NCBI GenBank assembly: GCA_002389665.1
Contig: DGNO01000005.1
Coordinates: 1 to 64,000, forward strand
DNA: 64,000 bases
From: Rhodobiaceae bacterium UBA4490
GTDB lineage: Bacteria; Pseudomonadota; Alphaproteobacteria; Parvibaculales; Parvibaculaceae
Reading direction: 5' to 3'
This document shows positions 17,859 through 26,062 of this stretch, in pieces. A program made the translations under genes and the position numbers. Positions within the stretch are counted from its first letter, which is position 1; each line of letters opens with the position of its first letter. The notes under the pieces were generated by a model. The model was not told where the DNA came from. It did not search any database and was given only the letters and a program-made list of their open reading frames with translations.

Positions 17859-18309
17859 GGCTCAGCATCTTCATGAGCAGGCCGGCAACCATGTGTCCGG
17901 CATTCCGCTGAAGCTGCAGAGTGTTGCCCTTGTCAACTAAGAGATTTCCCCTGTAACCAGTGGAGCTTTTCGTTCCCGCTCAGTTTTCTTGCCTGACTGT
18001 GCGCTTGATTGCCAGAGAGCAGGGGGCTCAGAGAGTGTTTTAGGCAATCGCGTGGGTTCTGCATGCCTGCTGCCGCCAAATAGTAAGCTCAACATTTCCT
18101 GATGCGCGAGGATCGGCACGATCGCCATAGGATAGCGAAAGGCCTCAGCCTGCCAGAGCTGTTTCTAGTTTCCGATCACTCTGCCGACTATCCCAATCGG
18201 AACGATTTACGTAATAATTCTCTTTGTCTTCTTTTTCTACGAAAAGGACTGGTACGGATTTATATCTTCGTGGTGAAAATACTATATCCCATACAAAGGG
18301 ATATTTCAG
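17859..18309. other. Intergenic region, no confident gene
   Basis: About 450 bases between the terminator and the AlpA-like gene. Two short open stretches exist (plus strand to 17940, minus strand 17937-18128), but neither has a recognisable family or good start. They may be remnants of older genes. The 18.2-18.3 kb part is AT-rich and should hold the promoter of the small DNA-binding protein. Confidence 0.45.
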
Positions 18310-18528
18310 ATGTACGAAAAGAAAGATGAAGTTAAATACATAACGACAGCGAATGCAGCCACTTATCTTAGCTTGACGCCCAGGTATTTGAGTAAACTGC
18401 GCACCCACGGGGGTGGTCCCCAGTACACCAAACTCGGAAAGTTGGTGAGGTATCGATATGACTGGTTGGACGAATGGGCGGAAAGATCTGTACGTCGCAA
18501 CACTGCGCCACCACCAAAAAATTCATGA
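18310..18528 (+). CDS. AlpA/excisionase-like small HTH protein
   Basis: The protein has 72 residues. It has a MerR-like winged helix of the HTH_17 kind: ITTANAATYLSLTPRYLSKL, then HGGGPQYTKLGKLVRYRYDWLDEW. Such proteins act as excisionases or activators of neighbouring integrase genes. It converges with the integrase gene, with only 28 bases between the stops. This position beside a tyrosine recombinase supports a role in directing excision or in controlling the element. Confidence 0.78.
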   Translation: MYEKKDEVKYITTANAATYLSLTPRYLSKLRTHGGGPQYTKLGKLVRYRYDWLDEWAERSVRRNTAPPPKNS

Positions 18529-18556
18529 TGACTGCGAGAATTTATGCCAGACGGCG

Positions 18557-19747
18557 TCATGTCACAGTCGCCGGTATGTTAAATAGCCTTCCAATCGCAT
18601 TGGAAGTTTCATGAAGTCGCTGATCGCCAACATGGACATACTGCATTGTGGTGCGTGAATCTCTATGTCCCAGAAGTCGCCTTGTCGTCTCCAGATCTTT
18701 ACCTGACGAAATGCAGAGACTGGCGTAAGAGTGCCTTAGATCGTGAATCCGTACATTCGTTAGTCCAGCTTCTGAAAGAACAACTTGCCATGGCTTTCTG
18801 AGGTTAACGAGGCATGTTCCTTTTTTCAGTCCGCAAAAAACGTACGGGTTGTTCAGTTGCTTGGGAATTGTGCGAAGCACTTGGTCCAAAACATCAGATA
18901 TTGGGATAATCCGATTGCCAGTTTTTGTATCGGTCAGGCTAATCTTTCGATGTTCAAGATCTATTTGTTCCCACTTCAGGGTTCTGACTTCGTCTCGACG
19001 CGCACCAGTCAGCATAAGAACTTGGAAGGCGAGCATCGCATAAATGCTTCCGCTGTTTTCTGCGATACGGCGTGAGCAAACCTGAAATACCCGTGCCAGT
19101 TCCGTCTGCGACAGAAAGCGTTCCCTTCTTCTTTCCCGATAGGGTTTGATACCTTTGCATGGGTTTGTAGTTGTATCTATGTGTAATCTAGCTTCAGCGT
19201 ATTTGAAGATAATGCGCATGAGGGCCAAGACCCGATTTGCTTCATACGGGGTCTTGTGCATCGAAGAGTGCAGACTTTGGATCTCAACTTTTTTGATCGT
19301 GTGTAAGCGCTTCTTCCCAAACGCTGGAAGAATTGTCCGGCGTATGCGTTCTTGTTCATCTTTGACGGTCTTCGCTTTCTTCTGGGGAATGGCATACTCT
19401 TGGAGGTACTGGTCGCAGAAGTTCTCCATTGTCGGAGTTTCAGAGGCGTCATGTTCGCTCTCTTGGTCGAGACCGTTTCCTGCCGCTAAGGACGCTGCCC
19501 ATTGCGCTGCAATTTTTCGTGCGCCAGCGACAGTAAGATTTCCATATCGTCCTATTTTCTTTTTTCGATCTCGTGTTTTATGAGCTCGTATCTCCCTATA
19601 CCGGTAGATGAATGTTTTGGTGCCACCAGGACAGATGCAAACACCGAAGCCCTTTATTTCATTATCCCATTCAATATAGGTTTTTTGCTCACAACTAAGG
19701 GCGGATACAGCCGATTGAGTTAGTTTTCTGCTTCCCATCTTGTTCAA
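18557..19747 (-). CDS. Tyrosine recombinase (site-specific integrase)
   Basis: The protein has 396 residues. The N-terminal part has the DUF4102-like and SAM-like layout of island integrases (WDNEIKGFGVCICPGG, then a core-binding region around 105-200). The catalytic domain has Arg in TGARRDEVRTL, HDLRHSYASL, and GHRDSRTTMQYVHV with the active Tyr. All catalytic residues are present, so the protein is probably active. It starts 136 bases left of a tRNA-His 3' fragment, which is the likely attachment site. Lower GC than the neighbouring chromosome fits mobile origin. Confidence 0.92.
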   Translation of the reverse strand: MNKMGSRKLTQSAVSALSCEQKTYIEWDNEIKGFGVCICPGGTKTFIYRYREIRAHKTRDRKKKIGRYGNLTVAGARKIAAQWAASLAAGNGLDQESEHDASETPTMENFCDQYLQEYAIPQKKAKTVKDEQERIRRTILPAFGKKRLHTIKKVEIQSLHSSMHKTPYEANRVLALMRIIFKYAEARLHIDTTTNPCKGIKPYRERRRERFLSQTELARVFQVCSRRIAENSGSIYAMLAFQVLMLTGARRDEVRTLKWEQIDLEHRKISLTDTKTGNRIIPISDVLDQVLRTIPKQLNNPYVFCGLKKGTCLVNLRKPWQVVLSEAGLTNVRIHDLRHSYASLCISSGKDLETTRRLLGHRDSRTTMQYVHVGDQRLHETSNAIGRLFNIPATVT

Positions 19748-19882
19748 TCCATTTTAGCACCACATTGGCACCAGACTGAGGTGTATGTGGTGCATTCACA
19801 GGATCTATATAAGATGTTTCTCAGTTAAATTTCCGGGGAAACAAACAAAAAATGCTCTATATGCACTTGTGTTCAAGTATTA

Positions 19883-19935
19883 GCGCCTGATTGTGGATCA
19901 GGAGGTCCCCCGTTCGAGCCGGGGCGGCTGTACCA
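19883..19935 (+). other. Candidate attR: 3' fragment of tRNA-His (GTG)
   Basis: The sequence contains an intact anticodon arm (stem CCTGA/TCAGG, loop TTGTGGA, anticodon GTG at 19893-19895), variable loop, T arm (CCCCG-TTCGAGC-CGGGG), the 3' acceptor strand and CCA at 19933-19935. The 5' acceptor and a proper D arm are absent upstream, so it is not a functional tRNA gene. This is the repeat left when an element integrates into the 3' end of a tRNA gene. The discriminator base is A (19932), as in the alphaproteobacterial tRNA-His group that lost G-1. The intact gene should lie to the left, outside the window. Confidence 0.8.
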
Positions 19936-20045
19936 TTTTTCTCCTATAGCCGGGGCTGGCTGGTTTCGGGCTGGATGTGTCTCCAAGCCCAGCTCCATCC
20001 GCCTTCCTTTCTCGGCGAATGCCCGGAGTTGCAATCGGGCGGAGC

Positions 20046-20381
20046 ATGGCGATAATCACAGCCATGGGACAACTTCTCTCCAAAATCATGATGTTCGCCT
20101 TGGTGCTTGGTTTGCTGGCGCCTGTGCTGACGCATGATTTGGACGTGGATTTGGCTCCGCAATCCGCCGAGGCAGGCGAGCAGGCGTGGGACCAGGAGGC
20201 CGGGGCAAATGCGCCCGGCACATGCAACGTCTGTCATATCTTTCAGCATATGGCATTGCCTGCTCCGCAAGCGCTTCTGACATTGGCGTCAATGGAAAAT
20301 GCCGCATTTGCCCGCAGTGCGAATGCCAGGGGTCTCGCGCATAATCCTGACGGCCCGCCTCCCCGGCACCGGATCACCTAA
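20046..20381 (+). CDS. Small exported protein with CxxCH motif, upstream of czc operon
   Basis: The protein has 111 residues from ATG 20046 (GGCGGAG just upstream; 20064 is an alternative). It has a hydrophobic N-terminal segment (SKIMMFALVLGLLAPVL) and a CNVCHIFQH motif in the middle, resembling DUF2946-type proteins often found near metal-resistance genes. The single CxxCH could bind a metal or heme; with one site and such a short protein, metal is more likely. It is 57 bases upstream of czcC on the same strand and may share its promoter. Confidence 0.6.
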   Translation: MAIITAMGQLLSKIMMFALVLGLLAPVLTHDLDVDLAPQSAEAGEQAWDQEAGANAPGTCNVCHIFQHMALPAPQALLTLASMENAAFARSANARGLAHNPDGPPPRHRIT

Positions 20382-20438
20382 CCGAAGCGCCTCGCTTAAA
20401 AGGGGCGTATTTCTTTTTCCTATACTTAAAGGTGATCC

Positions 20439-21731
20439 ATGAAAGCTAGGACCCGCTTGCTGCGGCGCGGGCTGCTCGTGGCATGTCTGCTTTGCACGCA
20501 GACGCTGCCCGCAGCTGCTGCCGAAACCGTCACCCTGGCAGATGCCGTGCGCATCGCGTTCGAACGAAATCTCACGATCCGGGCCGCCGACAAAGGGGTG
20601 CAGGAGCGCAAGGCGCTTACCCGCCAGGCAGCCGTTCTACCCAACCCCGAAATTGACGCGGAAGCAGAGAATATTCTGGGTTCCGGCCCTTATGAAGGAA
20701 CGGGTGAGGCGGACTTTACTCTCGCTCTTTCCCAGCGCATCGAAATTGGCGGCAAGCGCGCTGCCAGGATAAAAGCGGCGAAAGAGGCTGAGGCCGTATC
20801 GAATGCCGAGCGGGCCGCTACTGAGCGGCTCCTGCAGAAAGATGTGTCCGTCGCCTTCAACCGGCTGCTGGCAGCGCAGGAACAAGTGCGCGCAACGCGA
20901 GAGGCAGTTGATGCCATTCGCCGTCTTCTGCCTGCCTTGCGGGAAAAACTGGTGCGAGGTGCCTCGTCGGAAGCGGATCTGAACCGCGGACAGCTTGCCC
21001 TTGATCTTGCCGAGATCCGGGCCGAAAGAAGCGCAGCACAGCTGCGCACGGCACAGCAGGCCATGCTCACCCTTTGGTCCGAGCCCGCCTACCGGCCGGT
21101 GGAAGTGACCGGCGCATTTGCCGTGCCGCGGGAGCCTTTGCCGTCTTTTGCCGAGCTGGCGGCACGGCTCGAGGACAACCCGTTTCTCAGGGCAGAGCGC
21201 GCGAAGGTCGAACACCGCCGAGCGGCCTTCGATCTGGAGCGCGCCAAGGCTGTGCCGGACCCGACCGTCAGCGCCGGCACGCGGTATTTCAATGCTACGG
21301 ATGAAAGCGCCTTTCTGGTGTCGCTCTCCATTCCGCTCACCGTGTTCGATCAGAACCGGGGAAACATCGATGCCGCCGCCAGCCGGATCAGCCGGGCGGA
21401 TCTGAGCGCGCGGATTTCTCAGACCGAACTCGGTCAAGAACTGCAAACCGCCTATCAGGCCTATACCAGCCGATGCGGTGAGGCGGAACGGCTGCACCGC
21501 TCGGTGGTGCCCGCCGCCGAACGAACCTCCCGGACCATTCGTGATGGCTATGTAAGGGGACGTTTCGGCGTGCTCGATCTTCTGGGGGTAACACAAACGG
21601 AAATTGAAAGCGAGATGCAGGCAGTGGAAGCCGTGCTTGCTTGCCGCAATGCCGCCGCTGAAATTGCCGGGCTAACGGGCCTTGATCTTCTAAACACCGG
21701 CGCGGCAACCCGCCGCCAAGCCGGGGAGTAA
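20439..21731 (+). CDS. czcC: Outer-membrane efflux protein CzcC (TolC family)
   Basis: The protein has 430 residues with a signal peptide (RRGLLVACLLCTQTLPAAAA) and the long alternating helices and short strands of the TolC/OEP family (for example PNPEIDAEAENILG, and VSLSIPLTVFDQNRGNI). It should form the outer-membrane channel of a three-part heavy-metal exporter. The stop overlaps the czcB start (TAATG), and czcA follows, so the three genes form one operon. I cannot tell the metal (cobalt, zinc, cadmium, copper or silver) from this subunit. Confidence 0.92.
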   Translation: MKARTRLLRRGLLVACLLCTQTLPAAAAETVTLADAVRIAFERNLTIRAADKGVQERKALTRQAAVLPNPEIDAEAENILGSGPYEGTGEADFTLALSQRIEIGGKRAARIKAAKEAEAVSNAERAATERLLQKDVSVAFNRLLAAQEQVRATREAVDAIRRLLPALREKLVRGASSEADLNRGQLALDLAEIRAERSAAQLRTAQQAMLTLWSEPAYRPVEVTGAFAVPREPLPSFAELAARLEDNPFLRAERAKVEHRRAAFDLERAKAVPDPTVSAGTRYFNATDESAFLVSLSIPLTVFDQNRGNIDAAASRISRADLSARISQTELGQELQTAYQAYTSRCGEAERLHRSVVPAAERTSRTIRDGYVRGRFGVLDLLGVTQTEIESEMQAVEAVLACRNAAAEIAGLTGLDLLNTGAATRRQAGE

Positions 21732-22696
21732 TGGACATGAAAAGTATCGTTGCAAAGCAGATATCTCTTTTCCTGGGGGGGCTGCTCCTTCTCGCCGTCC
21801 CTGCAAACGCGAGCGGGCCAAATGAGGAGAGCGCTCATCGTGAAGGTGAGGAGAACGGGCATGATGAACATGAAGAAGGGAAAATTCATCTCTCCGAAGA
21901 CCAGCTCGAAACAGCGGATATCGGCATCAAAACGGCTCAAGCCGGAACAATCACCCCCTCACTGAATGTGTTCGGCCTCATCCGGCCCAATCAGGAGAAA
22001 CTGGTTCACATCGTGCCGCGCTTTTCGGGTGTCGTACTGGATGTGAAAAAACGGCTCGGCGAAAAGGTCGAAGAAGGCGATGCCCTTGCCGTGATGGAAA
22101 GTAACGAAAGCCTGCGCGCTTATACTTTGCGCGCGCCAAGCAGCGGGCAGATCGTGCAATGGAATGTTGCGCCGGGCCAATATGCGGGAACGAGCGACAC
22201 CTTGATGGTGATTGCCGATCTTAGCTCCGTCTGGCTCGATCTTCAGGTTCACACGCATGATGCCGGTCTCATTGGTGAAGGCCAGACCGTCGTTTTTGAA
22301 GGCGGCTCGAATGACAAGCCTGTTACCTCGGAGATCAGCTACGTCTCACCTATTGCCGCGCAAGACACGCAAAGTCTGCTCGCGCGGGCTGTGGTGCCCA
22401 ATGCCGAAGGCCGTCTGAAACCGGGCCTCTATGTCACCGCCAAGGTGAGCTTGCAGCCTGTCGAGGCTTCCGTCGTGATTGCCCGCAGTGCCGTCCAATA
22501 CGAGGGGGCTTACCCCATCATATATGTGCCTGCCGGGGAGGGAGAGTTCGAGGAGCGCCGGATCACAATCGGCCGCACGGATGACACTCATGCCGAAATT
22601 CTCGGCGGCCTGGCATCCGGCGAGGCTTATGTGGCGGAAAACGCATTCATCCTTAAAGCCGAGGCGGGAAAAAATGCCGCCTCCCATGCGCACTAA
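21731..22696 (+). CDS. czcB: RND efflux periplasmic adaptor CzcB (HlyD family)
   Basis: The protein has 321 residues: a signal peptide, then a His/Glu-rich segment (HREGEENGHDEHEEGK) typical of metal-binding adaptors, then the biotinyl-lipoyl and barrel parts (IVPRFSGVVLDVKKRLGEKV, LRAPSSGQIVQWNVAPGQY). It links the inner-membrane pump to the outer-membrane channel. The C-terminus again has histidines (SHAH). It overlaps czcC by one base and precedes czcA by 11 bases. Confidence 0.92.
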   Translation: MDMKSIVAKQISLFLGGLLLLAVPANASGPNEESAHREGEENGHDEHEEGKIHLSEDQLETADIGIKTAQAGTITPSLNVFGLIRPNQEKLVHIVPRFSGVVLDVKKRLGEKVEEGDALAVMESNESLRAYTLRAPSSGQIVQWNVAPGQYAGTSDTLMVIADLSSVWLDLQVHTHDAGLIGEGQTVVFEGGSNDKPVTSEISYVSPIAAQDTQSLLARAVVPNAEGRLKPGLYVTAKVSLQPVEASVVIARSAVQYEGAYPIIYVPAGEGEFEERRITIGRTDDTHAEILGGLASGEAYVAENAFILKAEAGKNAASHAH

Positions 22697-22707
22697 GGGA
22701 GGCACAC

Positions 22708-25700
22708 ATGATTTCCCGTATTGTCTCCTTCTGCGTCACGCATCGCTGGCTGGTCCTGTTGACCGCAGCATTTGTCGCCGCCTTCGGTATTTACAACTTC
22801 ACTCGCCTGCCCATCGATGCCGTGCCGGACATTACGAATGTCCAGGTGCAGATAAATTCCGCGGCACCCGGTTACTCGCCGGTAGAAGTGGAGCAGCGCG
22901 TCACCTTCCCGCTTGAAACCGCCATGGGCGGGCTTCCCGGACTGGATTACACAAGGTCTCTTTCCCGCTATGGCCTTTCACAGATTACCGTCGTCTTCGA
23001 AGATGGAACGGACATTTACCGCGCGCGCCAATTGATAGGCGAGCGTATTCAGGCCGTATCGGGCGAACTTCCTGCCGATGTGGAAACTTCCATGGGGCCG
23101 ATCTCCACCGGCCTGGGCGAAATCTACATGTACACGGTAGAGGCTGAGCCTGATGCCCTCACGGAAGAGGGCGTGCCTTATACCCTGTCCGATCTTCGGG
23201 CGCTGCATGACTGGGTGATGCGCCCGCAATTGCGCACTGTGGACGGCGTTGTCGAAGTCAATGCGATTGGCGGGTATGAACGTCAGCTTCATGTCGTCCC
23301 GGATCCTTACAAGCTCACCTCTTACAATCTCAGTTTCCATGACGTGGTGCATGCGCTCGAACAGAATAATGTCAATGTCGGCGCAGGCTATATCGAGCGC
23401 AGCGGCGAACAATATCTCATCCGTGTCCCGGGGCAGGCAGAAAAGGCGGAAGAGTTTGCCGAAATCCTGCTTGGCACGCATAAGGGCCGTCCCATCTATG
23501 TGCATGATGTGGCAGACGTTACGTTCGGCAAGGAGCTGCGCACGGGCGCTGCAACGCATAATGGTAAAGAAACCGTGCTTGGCACCGCGGTCATGCTGAT
23601 CGGCGAAAACAGCCGTGACGTGGCAGCTGATGTCGGAAGCAAGCTCGGAACCATACAAAAAAGCCTTCCGCCCGGTGTGACAATCACCACGCTCTATGAC
23701 CGCACATCACTGGTTCAAAAGACCATTGCCACGGTCCGCACCAATTTGGTGGAAGGCGCGATCCTCGTCATTGTTGTGCTGTTCGTACTGCTGCGCAATT
23801 TCCGCGCCGCGCTCATTACTGCAGCTGTCATTCCGCTTTCTATGCTCATCACGGTTAGCGGCATGGTGGAATACAAGATCAGCGCGAACCTGATGAGCCT
23901 CGGCGCCATAGACTTCGGATTGATTGTGGACGGCGCCGTTATCATTGTCGAAAACTGCCTGCGGCGGTTGTCGGACGAGCAGAAACGGTTCGGCCATGCG
24001 CTGAGCATGAAGGACCGCTTCGCCGTTGTAACGGACGCAACGCGCGAGGTGATGACGCCGGCGATGTTCGGTTCGTTCATTATTACGGTGGTCTATCTGC
24101 CTGTCCTCACTCTCACCGGCGTTGAAGGCAAGATGTTCACGCCCATGGCACTCACTGTCGTGATCGCACTTCTCTCAGCCATGGTGCTGGCGCTCACCTT
24201 TGTGCCGGCGGCCATTGCCATCTTCATCCGCGGTGATGTGGTGGAGAAAGAAAGTCCCGTCATGCGCTGGGCGCAAAAGGGATATGACCCGGCGCTTGAC
24301 TGGGCAATGCGTCACCAGAAAGCCGTGGCGGCCGCAGCTCTCGTGCTCGTCATGATCGCTGGGTTTGGCGCAACACGCTTCGGCACGGAGTTCATCCCCC
24401 GCCTCGATGAAGGGGATGTCGCCGTCCAGGCACTGCGTGCACCGGGCACGAGCCTCACCCAATCGGTCGAGATGCAGCAGAAAATCGAAAAGGCATTGCT
24501 AAAGTTGCCGGAAGTGCGGGAAGTCTTTGCAAGAACCGGCACGGCGGAGGTGGCGACGGATGCCATGCCGCCCAGCATCTCCGATGGCTACGTCATGATG
24601 AAGCCGAGAGACGAATGGCCGGATCCCGGCAAGTCCAAGGAAACGCTGCTGGAAGAGATAGACGCGATCCTGGCAACGCTGCCCGGCAATAATTATGAAA
24701 TCTCCCAGCCCATCGAACTGCGCTTCAATGAGCTGATTTCCGGCGTGCGCGCTGATCTCGGCATCAAGATCTATGGCGATGACATGGACACGTTGCTGAC
24801 CTCGGCCAATGAAGTCGCAGCGGTCATCCGGCAGATCGAAGGCGCCTCGGGCGTCAATGTGGAACAGGTTTCGGGCCTGCCGGTGCTTTCCATCGAGATC
24901 AAACGGGACATGGCTGCCCGGTTCGGCCTCAATGTGGCGGACATTCAGGAGGTGGTGCGTGCTGCCATGGGCGGCGCGCGGGCAGGCACATTTTATGAGG
25001 GAGATTGGCGCACACCCGTCATCGTCCGCCTGCCCGAAGGGTTGCGGCAGGATGTCGGCAGGTTGAGGGACCTGCCCATTCCCCTGCCGCCGGAGCATCA
25101 GGATGAAACGGCGCAGCCTGTCTCCTATTCACCGTTCGACGGCGCGATGCCGCGCGTCGTGCCTCTCCAGGCTGTGGCGGATATCCGCCTCGTGCCCGGC
25201 CCCAATCAGATCAGCCGGGAAAACAGCAAACGCCGCATCACCGTGTCCGCCAATATAAGAGACAGGGACCTCGGCTCCTTTGTCGAGGAGGCGCAGGCGG
25301 CCGTCGATGCCGGGGTCAATCTGCCCCCCGGCTACTGGTTCGAATGGGGCGGACAGTTCGAGCAGCTCGTCTCGGCGGCACAGCGGCTGAGCATCGTCGT
25401 CCCGGCGGCGCTGGTGCTCATCTTTGCGCTTCTTTTTGCCAGCCTTGGTAACGCAAAGGATGCGCTGCTCGTCTTCTCAGGCGTACCCTTCGCTCTGACC
25501 GGCGGGCTGGCGGCTCTCGCCTTGCGGGGGCTGCCGCTATCCATCTCGGCAGGGGTCGGCTTTATCGCGCTTTCCGGTGTTGCCGTGCTGAACGGCCTCG
25601 TCATCATCAGCTTCATCAAGAACCTGCGCCAGCAAGGTAAAAGTCTTGATGAAGCGATCTGGGAAGGCGCCGCCAAGCGGCTCCGCCCGGTGCTGATGAC

Positions 25701-25872
25701 GGCCCTGGTCGCTTCACTCGGCTTCGTGCCCATGGCGCTTGCCACAAGCGCGGGGGCCGAGGTTCAGCGTCCACTTGCCACCGTGGTGATCGGCGGGATC
25801 ATCTCCTCGACGCTGCTCACGCTTCTCGTGCTGCCGGCCATCTACCGGCTGGCTCACGCTAGGGAGGCTTAA
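22708..25872 (+). CDS. czcA: Heavy-metal RND efflux pump CzcA
   Basis: The protein has 1054 residues, normal for HME-RND pumps, with twelve transmembrane segments and two large periplasmic loops. The metal-pump signature DFGLIVDGAVIIVEN gives the two Asp and one Glu in transmembrane helix 4 that drive proton-coupled metal transport. N-terminal NFTRLPIDAVPDITNVQVQI is diagnostic of the family. GGAGG lies upstream of the ATG. A terminator follows 17 bases after the stop. No dedicated sensor kinase or MerR-type regulator is adjacent in this window. Confidence 0.94.
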   Translation: MISRIVSFCVTHRWLVLLTAAFVAAFGIYNFTRLPIDAVPDITNVQVQINSAAPGYSPVEVEQRVTFPLETAMGGLPGLDYTRSLSRYGLSQITVVFEDGTDIYRARQLIGERIQAVSGELPADVETSMGPISTGLGEIYMYTVEAEPDALTEEGVPYTLSDLRALHDWVMRPQLRTVDGVVEVNAIGGYERQLHVVPDPYKLTSYNLSFHDVVHALEQNNVNVGAGYIERSGEQYLIRVPGQAEKAEEFAEILLGTHKGRPIYVHDVADVTFGKELRTGAATHNGKETVLGTAVMLIGENSRDVAADVGSKLGTIQKSLPPGVTITTLYDRTSLVQKTIATVRTNLVEGAILVIVVLFVLLRNFRAALITAAVIPLSMLITVSGMVEYKISANLMSLGAIDFGLIVDGAVIIVENCLRRLSDEQKRFGHALSMKDRFAVVTDATREVMTPAMFGSFIITVVYLPVLTLTGVEGKMFTPMALTVVIALLSAMVLALTFVPAAIAIFIRGDVVEKESPVMRWAQKGYDPALDWAMRHQKAVAAAALVLVMIAGFGATRFGTEFIPRLDEGDVAVQALRAPGTSLTQSVEMQQKIEKALLKLPEVREVFARTGTAEVATDAMPPSISDGYVMMKPRDEWPDPGKSKETLLEEIDAILATLPGNNYEISQPIELRFNELISGVRADLGIKIYGDDMDTLLTSANEVAAVIRQIEGASGVNVEQVSGLPVLSIEIKRDMAARFGLNVADIQEVVRAAMGGARAGTFYEGDWRTPVIVRLPEGLRQDVGRLRDLPIPLPPEHQDETAQPVSYSPFDGAMPRVVPLQAVADIRLVPGPNQISRENSKRRITVSANIRDRDLGSFVEEAQAAVDAGVNLPPGYWFEWGGQFEQLVSAAQRLSIVVPAALVLIFALLFASLGNAKDALLVFSGVPFALTGGLAALALRGLPLSISAGVGFIALSGVAVLNGLVIISFIKNLRQQGKSLDEAIWEGAAKRLRPVLMTALVASLGFVPMALATSAGAEVQRPLATVVIGGIISSTLLTLLVLPAIYRLAHAREA

Positions 25873-25889
25873 ATAGCGTGAATAGAAAG

Positions 25890-25924
25890 GCCCGGCAGGA
25901 CGCAATGCGTTGCCGGGCTTTTTT
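25890..25924 (+). terminator. Rho-independent terminator of the czc operon
   Basis: GCCCGGCA (25890-25897) pairs with TGCCGGGC (25911-25918), with an inner ACGCA/TGCGT extension, followed by six Ts (25919-25924). A textbook hairpin just after czcA. Confidence 0.9.
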
Positions 25925-26062
25925 GGTCGCGCGGTGCTATGCCGCAGTGCAAACCGCGAATTAACCATCTCTTTTCCCGGCTTTTTAACCGGCTGCGCTC
26001 CAGCATAAAGAAGCGCCGCAAGAGGCTTCGGCCGAGGCGCTGCGTATATGTGCCGGGAGTAA

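Larger units (their letters stand above)
1..19935. mobile_element. Integrative element or genomic island, right part (left end outside window)
   Basis: The block ends on the right with a tyrosine recombinase gene (18557-19747), a small AlpA-like DNA-binding protein and a 3' fragment of a tRNA-His gene at 19883-19935. This is the usual layout of an element that integrated into the 3' end of a tRNA gene. Because the fragment is on the plus strand and lies to the right of the integrase, the element should extend leftwards, with the intact tRNA-His left of this window. The cargo (phage antirepressor remnant, STAND nucleases, Hxs operon, quorum-sensing pair) is accessory in kind, and the Hxs operon and integrase are visibly more AT-rich than the genes right of 20 kb. 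I saw no second copy of the tRNA fragment in the window, so size (at least 19.9 kb) and unity of the element are inferred; it may be several nested insertions. Confidence 0.55.

Noticed and set aside
17857..18128. Short open stretches on both strands after the terminator
   Set aside because: No start with a ribosome site and no recognisable family; treated as intergenic.
19860..19935. Complete functional tRNA-His gene
   Set aside because: The 5' acceptor strand and D arm are missing, so only a 3' fragment is present.
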